A stretch of DNA of 64,000 bases from Hymenobacter chitinivorans DSM 11115 (GCF_002797555.1 NZ_PGFA01000001.1:1550001-1614000), one strand, 5' to 3'; shown: positions 32,529 to 41,773, counted from the first letter of the stretch. A program made the numbers and translations. The notes: generated from the letters alone by a model not told the origin.

Positions 32529-33431
32529 CTACAAACCTCGTTGGACCTCCGCAGGTTGGAGCACCGCCCGTAGAAAAGTTAAAACCTCGGCCTGCAGCTC
32601 CTGCTGAAACTGCGCCCGGTCGAAGCCCGGTGGGTCCTGGGAAGGCGGAAACATCCGACTGACCCGCGCGGCCGGAAACGGACTCAGAAACGAGAAGTGG
32701 CCGGCGTTTGCCACCTCCCGGTGCTGCACCCGGGCGGGGTCGGGCAGGCCCCGCAGCACGTTTTGCGCGTGCCAGGGCCCGGTATGCTGGTCTTTTTCGG
32801 CGGTGAGCAGCAATACCGGCACTTGTATTTGGCACAGCGTATCCGGCGCCCGAAACCAGGGCGTGGCCGGAGCTAGCAGCACCAGCGCCCGGATACGCCC
32901 ATCCGTCGGCGTCGGAATCAGCCGGGGCCGCCCGTCGGCCGACTCCCGGGGCAGCGTGGTGGGCGTGCCGCCGGCCAGGGCCAGGGCCGTGTAGCCGCCC
33001 AGGGAGTGTCCAATCAGCGCCACGGCGTCGGGCGCGGTGGCCGGGGCCAGGGAGGAGTCGTGGAGCACCGCGTCGAGGGCCAGCTGCAGGTGGCGGGGGC
33101 GGGCCGTCAGGTTCTGGGGCGTTTGGGCCCAGGAGTCGTCCGCGCGGTTGTTGTGCGGGTGTTCGGGCAGGCCCACGACAAAGCCCTGACTAGCCAGAAA
33201 GTGCGCCAGCGTGCGGTATACCAGCCCCGAGCCGCCCGTCCCGTGCGAAATCAGCACCACGGGAAACCGGCCGGGAGCTGGCTCTGCCGCCCGGGCCAGG
33301 CTCAGCTCGTAGGGGCCCAGTTGCTCGGGCTGTTCGGGTCCGGCGCTGGGGTAGAGCACCACCACGGGAAAGGTCAGGGCCAGGGTTGCGTCGGTTACAA
33401 GGAGGCTGCGGTAGCCCACCGGGTAGCTCAT
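32529..33431 (-). CDS. Alpha/beta-hydrolase (PAF-acetylhydrolase or dienelactone hydrolase type)
   Basis: A 300-residue enzyme. The nucleophile elbow is IGHSLGGYTAL with Ser about residue 144; the oxyanion-hole region is LISHGTGGSG (about 60-69), and LPEHPHNNR follows. The acid and His likely lie in LLLTAEKDQHTG (about 207-218) and VANAGHFSF (about 241-249). No signal peptide, so cytoplasmic. Ester hydrolase; substrate unknown. First gene of a probable unit with the AraC regulator. Confidence 0.85.
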   Translation of the reverse strand: MSYPVGYRSLLVTDATLALTFPVVVLYPSAGPEQPEQLGPYELSLARAAEPAPGRFPVVLISHGTGGSGLVYRTLAHFLASQGFVVGLPEHPHNNRADDSWAQTPQNLTARPRHLQLALDAVLHDSSLAPATAPDAVALIGHSLGGYTALALAGGTPTTLPRESADGRPRLIPTPTDGRIRALVLLAPATPWFRAPDTLCQIQVPVLLLTAEKDQHTGPWHAQNVLRGLPDPARVQHREVANAGHFSFLSPFPAARVSRMFPPSQDPPGFDRAQFQQELQAEVLTFLRAVLQPAEVQRGL

Positions 33432-33535
33432 CAGCGTCGGGGTTGGTTAGGCCGGCAAGTACGCTAATTGTGGGTTCCGGCGCATCGGGGCCGGGCCAAT
33501 AATACCAGCCCGGCCCCGGCCGTTTATCCGGCCGG

Positions 33536-34531
33536 CTAAAAGCCTTCCGGATAGGCTGCGCCCACCGAGCTGCCCACTGGCATAATGGCTTCCAGCTCGG
33601 CCAGCTCCGCCTCACTCAGCGCGAGGCTGGCCGCTGCCACGTTCTGCTCCAGGTACTTGCGGCGCTTGGTGCCGGGAATGGCCACCACGCCCTGAGCCAG
33701 CACCCAGGCCAAGGCCAGCTGGGCCGCCGTGACGCCCTTGGCCTGGGCCAAACTTTGGAGCTTCTCCACCAAGGCCAGATTCTTATAGAAATTCTCACCC
33801 TGGTAGCGGGGGAAAAAGCGGCGGGAGTCGGAAGCCTCGAAGTCGTCCGGGGTCTTGATGTCGCCCGACAGAAAGCCCCGGCCCAGCGGGGAGTAGCCCA
33901 CGAAGCCGATGCCCAGGTCCCGGGTGGCTTGCAGTACGCCGTTTTCCTCCACGCCCCGGTCAAAGAGCGAGTATTCGGTTTGCAGGGCCGTAATCGGGTG
34001 CACGGCGTGGCCCCGGCGCAGCTCCTCGGCCGTCACTTCCGAGAGGCCCAGAAAGCGCACCTTGCCTTCCTCCACCAGCCGGCTCATGGCCCCCACGGTG
34101 TCTTCCAGCGGCGTATTTGGGTCGATACGGTGCAGGTAGTAGAGGTCCACGTAGTCGGTGCCAAGGTTGCGCAACGACCGTTCAATGCTTTTGCGCACGT
34201 ACTCGGGCCGGCCGTTGTAGCCGCCGGTCCAGTTTTCCTGGTCGTCGACTTCAAAGCCAAATTTGGTAGCCAGAAGTATGTCCTGCCGCCGCCCGGCAAT
34301 GGCCCGGCCCACCAGCCGCTCGTTGACCATCGGTCCGTACAAATCGGCCGTGTCGAGCAGGTTCACGCCCAGCTCCAGGGCCCGGTGAATGGTGGCTTCA
34401 CTTTCCACCTCGTCGGCCTCGCCGTACACGCTCATGCCGTTGACGCCGCTGGTCATGCCCATGCAGCCCAGGCCTTCCACGGGTACTTCCAAACCCTGGC
34501 TGCCCAGGGCTACTTGTTTGATGGTGCTCAT
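33536..34531 (-). CDS. Aldo/keto reductase
   Basis: A 331-residue NADPH-dependent oxidoreductase of the AKR (beta/alpha)8 fold. The catalytic tetrad is Asp ([10 protein letters not shown], about 58-63), Tyr in the same motif, Lys (LLATKFGFE, about 85-95) and His (LYYLHRIDP, about 127). NADPH site: [13 protein letters not shown] and [13 protein letters not shown]. It resembles the YajO/AKR13 type. Reduces aldehydes or ketones. It has an upstream block (34570-34633) shared with the next reductase gene. Confidence 0.9.
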   Translation of the reverse strand: MSTIKQVALGSQGLEVPVEGLGCMGMTSGVNGMSVYGEADEVESEATIHRALELGVNLLDTADLYGPMVNERLVGRAIAGRRQDILLATKFGFEVDDQENWTGGYNGRPEYVRKSIERSLRNLGTDYVDLYYLHRIDPNTPLEDTVGAMSRLVEEGKVRFLGLSEVTAEELRRGHAVHPITALQTEYSLFDRGVEENGVLQATRDLGIGFVGYSPLGRGFLSGDIKTPDDFEASDSRRFFPRYQGENFYKNLALVEKLQSLAQAKGVTAAQLALAWVLAQGVVAIPGTKRRKYLEQNVAAASLALSEAELAELEAIMPVGSSVGAAYPEGF

Positions 34532-34569
34532 CTTGTTTTCAGGTAAGAAGGATGAATAGTTCTACTGCA

Positions 34570-34633
34570 CAAAGGTCCGCCGCCGGGTAGCTGCCGCAGG
34601 TATACAAACCCGCGCTTCTGCAACACAAAACGC
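34570..34633 (-). promoter_or_regulatory. Conserved upstream block, copy 1 (AKR genes)
   Basis: On the minus strand the -7-like GACCTTTG (34570-34577) is preceded, 27 bp upstream, by a 30-bp block (34604-34633) almost identical to copy 2 at 35759-35788; shared core words are ACAAACCC and CTTCTGCAACACAAAA (plus-strand reading). The block would lie about -38 to -67, the position of an activator site. Confidence 0.65.
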
Positions 34634-34635
34634 TG

Positions 34636-35679
34636 CTACTGCCACCCTTGCACGCTGCCGCCCCCGAACACGGCCTTCTTCAGCATGGGCCAGAACCGGT
34701 CCTGGAACGGGTCCAGGATGCTGGCCTCGTCCAGGGTCTGGAGCTGCTCCGGGCTCAGCTCAATGTCGAGTGCGGCCACACTCTCGTGCAGCTGGGCCAC
34801 CTTGCTGGCCCCCACGATGACCGAGCTGATGCCGGGCTGCCGGGCCACCCAGGCCAGGGCCACCTGGGCCAAGGGCCGGCCCAGCTCGGCCGCCACGGGC
34901 CGCAGCGCGTCGAGTACCCGCCAGTTGTGGTCGGTGAATTTCAGGTTACCGAAGGGGTTGGGCCCACTCAGGCGGCCTTCGCCCCGGGCCCCGGCGCCCT
35001 CACGCTGGTACTTGCCGGCCAGAAAGCCGGCCGCCAACGGGCTCCACGGCGTAATACCCAGCCCCGTTTCGAGGGCGGCCGGCACGTGCTCCTGCTCGAT
35101 GCGGCGGGCCACCAGGGAGTATTCCAGCTGCAGGGCCACGGGGCCGGGCACGGCGTGGGCGGCGGCCAGCGTGGCGGCTTTGGTGGCGTACCAGGCCGGC
35201 ACGTTGGAGAAGCCGAAGTAGCGGATTTTGCCCGCCCGCACCAGGTCGCCCAGGGTTTGCAGCACCTCTTCCACTGGCGTCACCGAGTCGTAGGCGTGCA
35301 GCCAGTAGAGGTCCACGTAGTCGGTGTGGAGGCGGCGCAGGGAGCCTTCCAGGGCCCGCAGGATGTTCTTGCGGCCGTTGCCGCCCACGTTGGGGTTGCC
35401 CGCCTGCCCGCCGAAGCTGAACTTGGTGGCCAGCACCAGCTGGTCGCGCAGGCGGCGCTCAGCCACGAAGCGGCCCAGCATTTCCTCGCTCTGCCCGCCC
35501 GAGTACACGTCGGCGGTATCCAGGAAATTGCCGCCCGCGTCGACGTAAGCATCAAACACGGCCCGGGAAACGTCATCATCGGAGCCCCAGCGGGCGGTGC
35601 CGAAGGTCATAGTGCCCAGGGCCAGGGGGCTGACCACGAGGCCGGAGCGGCCCAGGGTACGGAAGTTGGGTAGCGACAT
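34636..35679 (-). CDS. Aldo/keto reductase
   Basis: A 347-residue AKR-fold NADPH oxidoreductase. Catalytic residues: Asp and Tyr in FLDTADVYSGGQSE (about 48-61), Lys in VLATKFSFG (about 82-90), His in LYWLHAYDS (about 122). Cofactor site: WSPLAAGFLAGKY and IVGASKVAQLHES. Resembles the YdhF/YccK or AKR11/12 type rather than the preceding reductase. The conserved upstream block (35725-35788) is shared with the other reductase gene; its stop codon is 2 bp from the first block copy. Confidence 0.9.
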   Translation of the reverse strand: MSLPNFRTLGRSGLVVSPLALGTMTFGTARWGSDDDVSRAVFDAYVDAGGNFLDTADVYSGGQSEEMLGRFVAERRLRDQLVLATKFSFGGQAGNPNVGGNGRKNILRALEGSLRRLHTDYVDLYWLHAYDSVTPVEEVLQTLGDLVRAGKIRYFGFSNVPAWYATKAATLAAAHAVPGPVALQLEYSLVARRIEQEHVPAALETGLGITPWSPLAAGFLAGKYQREGAGARGEGRLSGPNPFGNLKFTDHNWRVLDALRPVAAELGRPLAQVALAWVARQPGISSVIVGASKVAQLHESVAALDIELSPEQLQTLDEASILDPFQDRFWPMLKKAVFGGGSVQGWQ

Positions 35680-35724
35680 AAAGCAGGGGTTGGGAGTGGG
35701 GCTGTTCTGGTAAAACAACTTTCC

Positions 35725-35788
35725 CAAAGGTCCGGCCTGACTGGCCCGTCGAGCCTACACAAACCCACGCTTCTGCAACACAAAATGC
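35725..35788 (-). promoter_or_regulatory. Conserved upstream block, copy 2 (AKR genes)
   Basis: Minus-strand -7-like GACCTTTG at 35725-35732, and the 30-bp block at 35759-35788, with exactly the same 27-bp spacing as in copy 1. The sequence between is not conserved, which points to a binding site and not simply a recent duplication. Confidence 0.65.
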
Positions 35789-35789
35789 A

Positions 35790-36100
35790 GTTGTTAGTTG
35801 ATTGTTGTTCGTTGATTGTTGTTAGTTGTTAGTTGTTGGTTGATTGTTGTTAGGCAGTCTGTCCTCCTGAGGCGCAGCCGAAGGACCTGCCTCGCCTTCG
35901 TGACAAGCATCATTCAACGTACCAAAGCCCTTTTCTGCTTGCGCGGAAAAGGGCTTTGGTACGTTGGTACAATCCTCAGTGGGGTAGGTAAGGAAGGTCC
36001 TTCACTCTGCTTCGCGCCGTTCAGGATGACAGATCTAACAACTAACAACAATCAACTAACAACAATCAACTAACAACAGTCAACTAACAACAATCAACTA
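35790..36100. repeat. About 300-bp nested inverted repeat (family C core with 14-bp tandem arms)
   Basis: The outer arms are tandem repeats: GTTGTTAGTTGATT-type on the left (about 35790-35853) and four and a half copies of AACTAACAACAATC on the right (36040-36100). Inside is a family C repeat (about 35854-36034: GTCCTCC ... GAAGGACC ... GGAAGGTCCTTC), and in its centre a perfect 20-bp hairpin at 35916-35935 / 35946-35965. Another family C copy is at 58585-58762. No gene in this gap. Confidence 0.8.
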
Positions 36101-36101
36101 A

Positions 36102-36136
36102 AAAAGCCCTGACTACCGCGGTAGCCAGGGCTTTTG
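36102..36136 (-). terminator. Terminator after pdhB
   Basis: AAAAGCCCTG-A-CTACCGCGGTAG-C-CAGGGCTTTT, a long hairpin with one mismatch and flanking A/T runs. Confidence 0.85.
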
Positions 36137-36157
36137 CTTGCCTTAGAAAAGCTGAAA

Positions 36158-37141
<984 letters not shown>

Positions 37142-37236
37142 AATCAGATTACAGGAATTCGAAACGTCAGAAACAAAATGCCGGAAATTTTCCGGCCCGT
37201 AAAGCTACAACGACAAGCCGGGACGGGCAAGCACGA

Positions 37237-37447
37237 TTACGATTCAAGTTGCCGCCGCCCCGGCAGTCGCTCGGCTATTGCCGAGTGACGCCTATGCGGA
37301 GGGGCTCTGCCCCGGGCGTCCCGTGCCGTGTGGCCGTTCTGCTGGCGCGCGGTAATTCGCAGCAGAGCTGCTCACGCGTAGTCGTCACTCGGCATAGCCG
37401 AGCGACTGCCGAGAAGACTGTTTAGGATTCAAGTTGCAGCCGCCCCG
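37237..37447. repeat. Inverted-repeat element bracketed by a 26-bp duplication of a gene 3' end
   Basis: Arms 37261-37290 and 37383-37411 are inverted (CGGCAGTCGCTCGGCTATTG ... with one single-base gap) around a 92-bp centre without a gene. Outside them is a direct repeat: 37237-37262 and 37422-37447 (24 of 26 identical). The right copy is the 3' end of the 142-residue protein gene, including stop codon TAA; the left copy still encodes the same ending, with one residue changed (GRRQLES and stop). It looks like a MITE-like insertion with duplication of the target. Confidence 0.7.
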
Positions 37448-37850
37448 TAGCCGCATTCACTTTGATTCCCCACTCGCTTTCGAAGTATAAGAGTACGTCG
37501 TAATCCGGTTGGGCATCCTTGTTAAAATAGATGTTCTCAAACTCCTCTCGCGCCTCCGTCGGTGTGCGGCAAATATGTTGCACCGTGCTGTCCTCGGAAA
37601 AAGGATATTCTGGGTCCCGCTCTTTCACCCGCAGGTAGCTCACACCTTCAAAAACCAGGTGCAGCGCCGGCCACGGCACATTCCGGGCCCATTCACCCGT
37701 CGATTTCTGCCACGACAGCCGTAGCGTAGCGGCGGCCGGGTTGTAGCGCAGCTCTACGAAATCGAAGTCGTTGTGCAAATCAGCGTAGCCGCCGTTGGCC
37801 CATTCCAGTCCGATATTCTGCTTGTCGAGAGTGAAGTTTATAAAGTCCAT
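37422..37850 (-). CDS. Hypothetical 142-residue protein
   Basis: Soluble protein, start at ATG 37850 (a longer frame to 37928 is possible but has weaker codon use). Pattern is mixed alpha/beta: VELRYNPAAATLRLSW (about 33-48), HLVFEGVSYLRVKERD, and YDVLLYFESEWGIKVNAATG at the end. I do not recognise the family. Its last eight codons are duplicated at 37237-37262, on the other side of an inverted-repeat element, as if the element had inserted at the 3' end. Confidence 0.7.
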   Translation of the reverse strand: MDFINFTLDKQNIGLEWANGGYADLHNDFDFVELRYNPAAATLRLSWQKSTGEWARNVPWPALHLVFEGVSYLRVKERDPEYPFSEDSTVQHICRTPTEAREEFENIYFNKDAQPDYDVLLYFESEWGIKVNAATGRLQLES

Positions 37851-37892
37851 AGGCCGGTAAGGTAGCAGCTGATTGACACTTTTGGCCGCTGT

Positions 37893-37971
37893 AGAGACGC
37901 ATAGTTGCGTCTCCTCGTTGAACGACAATCGTTGGTACGGCGCCTACGACGAGACGTAAGAATGCGTCTCT
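37893..37971. repeat. Palindromic intergenic repeat, family F
   Basis: GTAGAGACGCA...GCGTCTC at the left pairs with GAGACG...TGCGTCTCTAC at the right. The interior contains AACGACAATCGTTG, a word also present in the family E repeat at 59144. Confidence 0.75.
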
Positions 37972-37982
37972 ACATCGTTCAC

Positions 37983-38171
37983 ACCGCTTCGAAGATCATT
38001 GCCGTTGCTTAGTAGCTCATTCACGGCTCTTCGAAGACCATTTCCACCGCTTCGAAGGTCATTGCCAGCCTTTAGAAGATCATTTCCACTGCTTCGAAGG
38101 TCGCTTCCACCGCTTAGTGAATCATTTCCACCGGTTCGAAGCTCATTTCCACCGCTTAGAAGGTCGTTGCC
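37983..38171. repeat. Minisatellite: nine 21-bp tandem repeats
   Basis: Unit is close to ACCGCTTCGAAGGTCATTTCC; copies differ at several positions. As 21 is a multiple of three it stays open in more than one frame: on the minus strand it would read as a heptapeptide G-N-D-L-R-S-G (37944-38237), on the plus strand as S-F-P-P-L-R-R (37999-38184). Neither has a clear start site or family. It is flanked by family F and family E palindromes. Confidence 0.85.
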
Positions 38172-38190
38172 GGTGGCGGCGTAGTAGCGC

Positions 38191-38253
38191 GAACCGTGTA
38201 GTTCGTGTGCCAAAACGACTCTACTGGCGCGGGGCACGCGAACTACACGGTTC
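38191..38253. repeat. Palindromic intergenic repeat, family E
   Basis: GAACCGTGTAGTTCG.GTGCC at 38191-38211 pairs with 38233-38253 (one mismatch in 21). Related copy at 59144-59266 (GTAGTTCGTGTG). Confidence 0.8.
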
Positions 38254-38383
38254 TGCGATGGTTCACGGCGGCGCAGTAGTGCGAACTTGGTAGTTGGCGC
38301 TTTATACCGACTTACCTGCCTAGGAACGGGTTACCAGGGTAGAGCTGCCGTTCAACGAAGCGACGATTAGGCCACCCCGCCCT

Positions 38384-38414
38384 TCGGGCACCCCTCCTTG
38401 AAAAAAGGAGGGGA
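38384..38414 (-). terminator. Hairpin downstream of the TPR lipoprotein gene
   Basis: CCCCTCCTT / AAGGAGGGG, with A-rich loop. The T-tract is weak, but it is the first stem after the stop codon at 38426. Confidence 0.55.
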
Positions 38415-38425
38415 GTTTCGTTCTG

Positions 38426-40234
38426 TTACCGCAACGCTTCGAGGAACACTTTGCCGGCGGCGTAGTCCCGGAACTCCAGGTCCTCGACGGCGCGCTGGGC
38501 GTAGGCGCGGTCCAGCTGCACGGCGCGGCGCAGGAACTGGCCCATCTGGGCTTCGTCCTTGGTGCGGGCCGCTACTACGGCCAGGCAGTAGTAGGCCAGC
38601 GGGTCGCTGGGCTTCAGGTCCAGGGCTTCGCGGTAAATGCCGGCGGCGCCCTCGTAGTTGCTTTTGAGCAAGTAAATCAGGGCCCGGTTCATGGTGTTCT
38701 GGTAGGTTTTGCCGCTGTAGCTGATGCTGCCCAGGGCATCATCGAGCTGCCCGACTTCGATTTCCAGGGCGGCTTTGTCGGCAAAGACTTTTTCCAGCAC
38801 CGGCCGCGGGCCGCCGAGCTTGATGGCGTAGTCGTAGTTCTGCAGGGCTTCGAGCCGGTCGCCGGCCCGGTGGTAGGCCGTGCCCACGCGGTAGAACAGG
38901 TCGGCGGTGGGGTTGCGGTGGGCGGCCAGGGTGAAGTTGGTGGCGGCCCGGCGCAGGTAGGCCTTGCGCACCTTGTCACTGACTTCCTTCTCGGAGCGTT
39001 GCAAGAGCACCACGGCCAGGTTGTGGTAGGCTTCCCAGCGGCCGGTGGTGGCCACGGCCGTTTCGTAGATGCGCTGCTTTTCGGCCAGCAGGGGCGTGAG
39101 CGTGGCCGAGTAGCGCAGCTCCTCGGGAGTCAGCGCGTCGGCCTCCATTTCCTTCTCCACAATCTTTTTGGAGAGCAAATAGATTTCCGAGTCGTAGCGC
39201 TTGGGGGCGGTGTACTCCACGGCCACCGTGCCGAAGCGCATCACCGGGTAAATGTACTGGTCGAGGTAATCGTAGAAAGACAGGGCCCGCAGCTGCCGCT
39301 CCTTCTGGGCAAACGAGCCCTTGGAGTCGTTAATCAGCAGCACCACCGAGTCGATCTGGGCGGGCTTGAGGGCCGAGTTCTGGACCTTGTTCAGAAACAG
39401 GTCCCAGCGCCGGTGGTAAGCCACGGTTTCAAACTTGATGTCGCCGACCTTATTCAGGTACGAATCGGTATCGACGCGCTTCTTGTAGTAGCGCAGCAGG
39501 CCCTGCACCCGCTTATCGGCCAGGCGGGCGTCGCGGGCGTCGATAGAGTCGGGGGAGTGGCCGGCGGCAATCATCACCTTCTTGGTGTGCTGGTTGGCCT
39601 CGATAAAGTCTTCCAGAGCCTGCACGTTGGTGCCCAAATAATTGCGAATGGCGGCGCTGCCCTGGTCGAAGAAGAAGGGCAGGATGCGGGTGCCGCTCAT
39701 GTTGTTGTCGGCCGTTTCGGGCAGCAGGCCGATGGCCGTATCCTGGCGCACCACCAGCCGGCCCGTCGTGACGATGCCGCGGGCCAACCGAAACGGAGTG
39801 CCTTTCACCCGCTTGCCGTTGGGCTTGAGCTGGTGGGCATCGGGCAGAACCAGCAGCTCCCCGGGGCTTTTGCGGGGCGAGTAGGGAAAGGAAAACTGCT
39901 TGGTGATGACCAGCTCGTCTTTTTTCTCGGTGTCGTAGGTGTACTCGCCCGAGACGAAGGTGAGGCGGCCCACGGTGTCTTCGCGCAGGCCGTTGTCGTA
40001 GCGGTAGCTCAGGGCCAGGTTGTAGGCGTTGCCCTTCTTGAGGTGCTTGGCCGGCACCCGGGCCGAGACTTCGAACAGCACATTCTCGCCGTTGCTTTCC
40101 AGCACCGAGGGCTGCACCGTAACTTGCTGACCTTCTTGCGCAACCTTTAGCATCCGGGGCAACGTACAACCCGGCAGTGCGGCTGCGGCCAGCACTACCC
40201 ACCCGAACGGAAACAAGCGCAAATAAACTCTCAT
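38426..40234 (-). CDS. Outer-membrane lipoprotein with OmpA-like and TPR domains
   Basis: A 602-residue lipoprotein (lipobox LAAAALPGC, Cys23). Residues 25-160 form a beta-rich N-terminal domain (LFEVSARVPAKHLKKG); residues about 175-330 resemble an OmpA-like peptidoglycan-binding part (ILPFFFDQGSAAIRN ... LEDFIEANQHTKKVMIAAGHS); residues 395-600 hold TPR units (AYHNLAVVLLQRSE, ADLFYRVGTAYHRAGDRLEALQNYDYAI, PLAYYCLAVVAARTKDE). It probably links the envelope to peptidoglycan. No neighbours in operon. Confidence 0.8.
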   Translation of the reverse strand: MRVYLRLFPFGWVVLAAAALPGCTLPRMLKVAQEGQQVTVQPSVLESNGENVLFEVSARVPAKHLKKGNAYNLALSYRYDNGLREDTVGRLTFVSGEYTYDTEKKDELVITKQFSFPYSPRKSPGELLVLPDAHQLKPNGKRVKGTPFRLARGIVTTGRLVVRQDTAIGLLPETADNNMSGTRILPFFFDQGSAAIRNYLGTNVQALEDFIEANQHTKKVMIAAGHSPDSIDARDARLADKRVQGLLRYYKKRVDTDSYLNKVGDIKFETVAYHRRWDLFLNKVQNSALKPAQIDSVVLLINDSKGSFAQKERQLRALSFYDYLDQYIYPVMRFGTVAVEYTAPKRYDSEIYLLSKKIVEKEMEADALTPEELRYSATLTPLLAEKQRIYETAVATTGRWEAYHNLAVVLLQRSEKEVSDKVRKAYLRRAATNFTLAAHRNPTADLFYRVGTAYHRAGDRLEALQNYDYAIKLGGPRPVLEKVFADKAALEIEVGQLDDALGSISYSGKTYQNTMNRALIYLLKSNYEGAAGIYREALDLKPSDPLAYYCLAVVAARTKDEAQMGQFLRRAVQLDRAYAQRAVEDLEFRDYAAGKVFLEALR

Positions 40235-40338
40235 AGGCGAAAAAGCTAGGCAGTACGGAGGCAGGGCGGAAATTCTGGCCTACAAACGTAAAAACTGCCG
40301 GGAGGGGTCAGAAATTGTGTTCAATTGTAGCCGCTGAG

Positions 40339-40396
40339 CTTGCCGTCCGCGGGTTTTCTTGTTATTTTGAGGAGCAGTAACCGGTTCAACCGGTTA
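40339..40396 (+). promoter_or_regulatory. PspC promoter with overlapping tandem palindrome
   Basis: -33 CTTG at 40339-40342, 19-bp spacer, -7 TTATTTTG at 40362-40369. Just downstream TAACCGGTTCAACCGGTTA (40378-40396) is a perfect 9-1-9 inverted repeat made of two AACCGGTT palindromes. Its place at about +2 to +20 fits a repressor operator. AGGAG at 40402-40406 acts as ribosome binding site. Confidence 0.6.
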
Positions 40397-40409
40397 AAAA
40401 TGAGGAGCT

Positions 40410-40628
40410 ATGAAACGACTAACCGACTTCATCGAACAGCAGAGCTTTGGTGTCTGCAATGCTTTGGGGAACCGTTTGGGCTTCTCCAGCAGCAGTGTGC
40501 GCCTGTCCTTTGTCTACGCGTCGTTCTTCACCTTTGGCTCGCCCATCGTGCTGTACTTCGCCCTGGCCTTCTGGATGAACGTGCGCCGGGCCATGCGCCG
40601 GCAGCGCAGCACCGTCTGGGACTTGTAA
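40410..40628 (+). CDS. PspC-domain membrane protein
   Basis: A 72-residue protein with a single long hydrophobic segment (about 34-56, FVYASFFTFGSPIVLYFALAF). The order 'NALGNRLGFSSSSVRLSFVYASFF' is the Bacteroidetes PspC-domain form. Such proteins are envelope-stress responsive. It has a ribosome binding site (AGGAG) 4 nt upstream of the ATG, unusual in this window, and a perfect palindrome between promoter and start. Confidence 0.88.
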   Translation: MKRLTDFIEQQSFGVCNALGNRLGFSSSSVRLSFVYASFFTFGSPIVLYFALAFWMNVRRAMRRQRSTVWDL

Positions 40629-40666
40629 GTGAAGTGGTGAAGTGGTGAGTTGGTGAAGTAGCCGTT

Positions 40667-41773
40667 TTAAGAAGGGGTGGGGCTTGCTGCGTCTTGCATT
40701 CCGCCAAATTCTTGCGGGCTGAGCTGACTAAAAGCGCGAATTCCTTTACCGAAATAGGCCCAGACGAGGCTGCCCTGGTACACGCCGGGGCGGTGGCGGG
40801 TCAGAAGTTTTTGCGGGTGCTGCCGGCGCTTTTGCTGCCAGTAGCGGCGCTGGTTGAAAAAGTCGCGGTGGGCGCGCAGGATAGCTTTGCCGTCGGCGGT
40901 GTTGCCTTGGAGCAGAAAGCGCAGGGCCGCCACCCAGTCGAGCACCAGCCGGGCCCCGATAACCCTAATTAGCTCCGGCTCGGCCACGTTCTTGTAGACC
41001 AGGGCCAGGCCGTTGCGGAAGTTGAGGTAGGTTTTGCGCGGGTTCGACTTGTGCAGCGTGCCGCCGCCCACGTGAAAGACCGTGCTGCCGCCGTGGTACC
41101 ACACCTGCTGCCCCGCGTTCCAGAGCCGCCAGCAGAGGTCAATTTCCTCCATGTGGGCAAAAAAGGCCGGTTCCAGGCCGCCCAGCTGCTGCCAGGCGGC
41201 GGCCCGCACCATCATGCAGGCGCCCGTAGCCCAGGCCACGGGGCGTGGGTCGTCGTACTGCCCGAGGTCTTTTTCGAGCGTGTCGAAGAGCCGGCCCCGG
41301 CAGAAAGGGTAGCCTAGCCCGTCGAGGTAGCCCCCGCCGGCCCCGGCGTACTCAAACAGCTCGCGCTGGGCCGCCTCGGGGCTGTACTGCCGGATTTTGG
41401 GCTGGCAGGCGGCTACTTCCGGGCGGGTTTCGAGCAGCTCCCGCAACGGGCGCAGCCAGCCGGGCGTCACCTCCACGTCGGAGTTGAGCAGCAGGTAATA
41501 TTTGGCCTCCACCTGCTGCAAGGCCCGGTTGTACCCGTCGCAAAAGCCTAGGTTCTCGGGGTTCTGAATGATTTCGACCTGCGCAAACTCGTTGCGCAGC
41601 ACGGCCACTGAGTCATCGGTGCTGGCGTTGTCGGCCACGATGATGCGGGCCCCGTCGGAGCAAGCCAGCACGGCGGGCAGGAACTGCCGCAAAAACTGCT
41701 GCCCGTTCCAGTTCAGAATCACCACGGCCACGTCGGCACACGGGCCGCCGGGGCCGGCCCCGCTAGAGGCCAA
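40667..41773 (-). CDS. Glycosyltransferase family 2
   Basis: A 368-residue GT-A fold enzyme. VVILNWNGQQFLRQFLPA at about 17-34, IIVADNASTDDS (about 45-56), LLLNSDVEVTPGW (DxD-like, about 94-106), and the acceptor-site WATGACMMVRAAAW and HMEEIDLCWRLW (about 205-216). Rhamnosyltransferase-like (WbbL type). The start is uncertain: a TTG at 41773 overlaps the stop of the YbaB gene by 11 bp; GTGs at 41731 or a few codons later are alternatives. Co-transcription with ybaB is likely. Confidence 0.85.
   Translation of the reverse strand: MASSGAGPGGPCADVAVVILNWNGQQFLRQFLPAVLACSDGARIIVADNASTDDSVAVLRNEFAQVEIIQNPENLGFCDGYNRALQQVEAKYYLLLNSDVEVTPGWLRPLRELLETRPEVAACQPKIRQYSPEAAQRELFEYAGAGGGYLDGLGYPFCRGRLFDTLEKDLGQYDDPRPVAWATGACMMVRAAAWQQLGGLEPAFFAHMEEIDLCWRLWNAGQQVWYHGGSTVFHVGGGTLHKSNPRKTYLNFRNGLALVYKNVAEPELIRVIGARLVLDWVAALRFLLQGNTADGKAILRAHRDFFNQRRYWQQKRRQHPQKLLTRHRPGVYQGSLVWAYFGKGIRAFSQLSPQEFGGMQDAASPTPS

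Noticed and set aside
34604..35788. Insertion sequence or composite element around the AKR gene, because the same 30-bp sequence flanks it
   Set aside because: The 27-bp distance to a -7-like element is kept in both copies and there are no inverted ends, so shared regulation explains it better.
37983..38171. CRISPR array
   Set aside because: Repeats of 21 bp abut one another; there are no unique spacers.
37944..38237. Possible 97-residue protein of heptapeptide repeats
   Set aside because: Arises from a 21-bp minisatellite open in several frames; no ribosome site, family or clear start.
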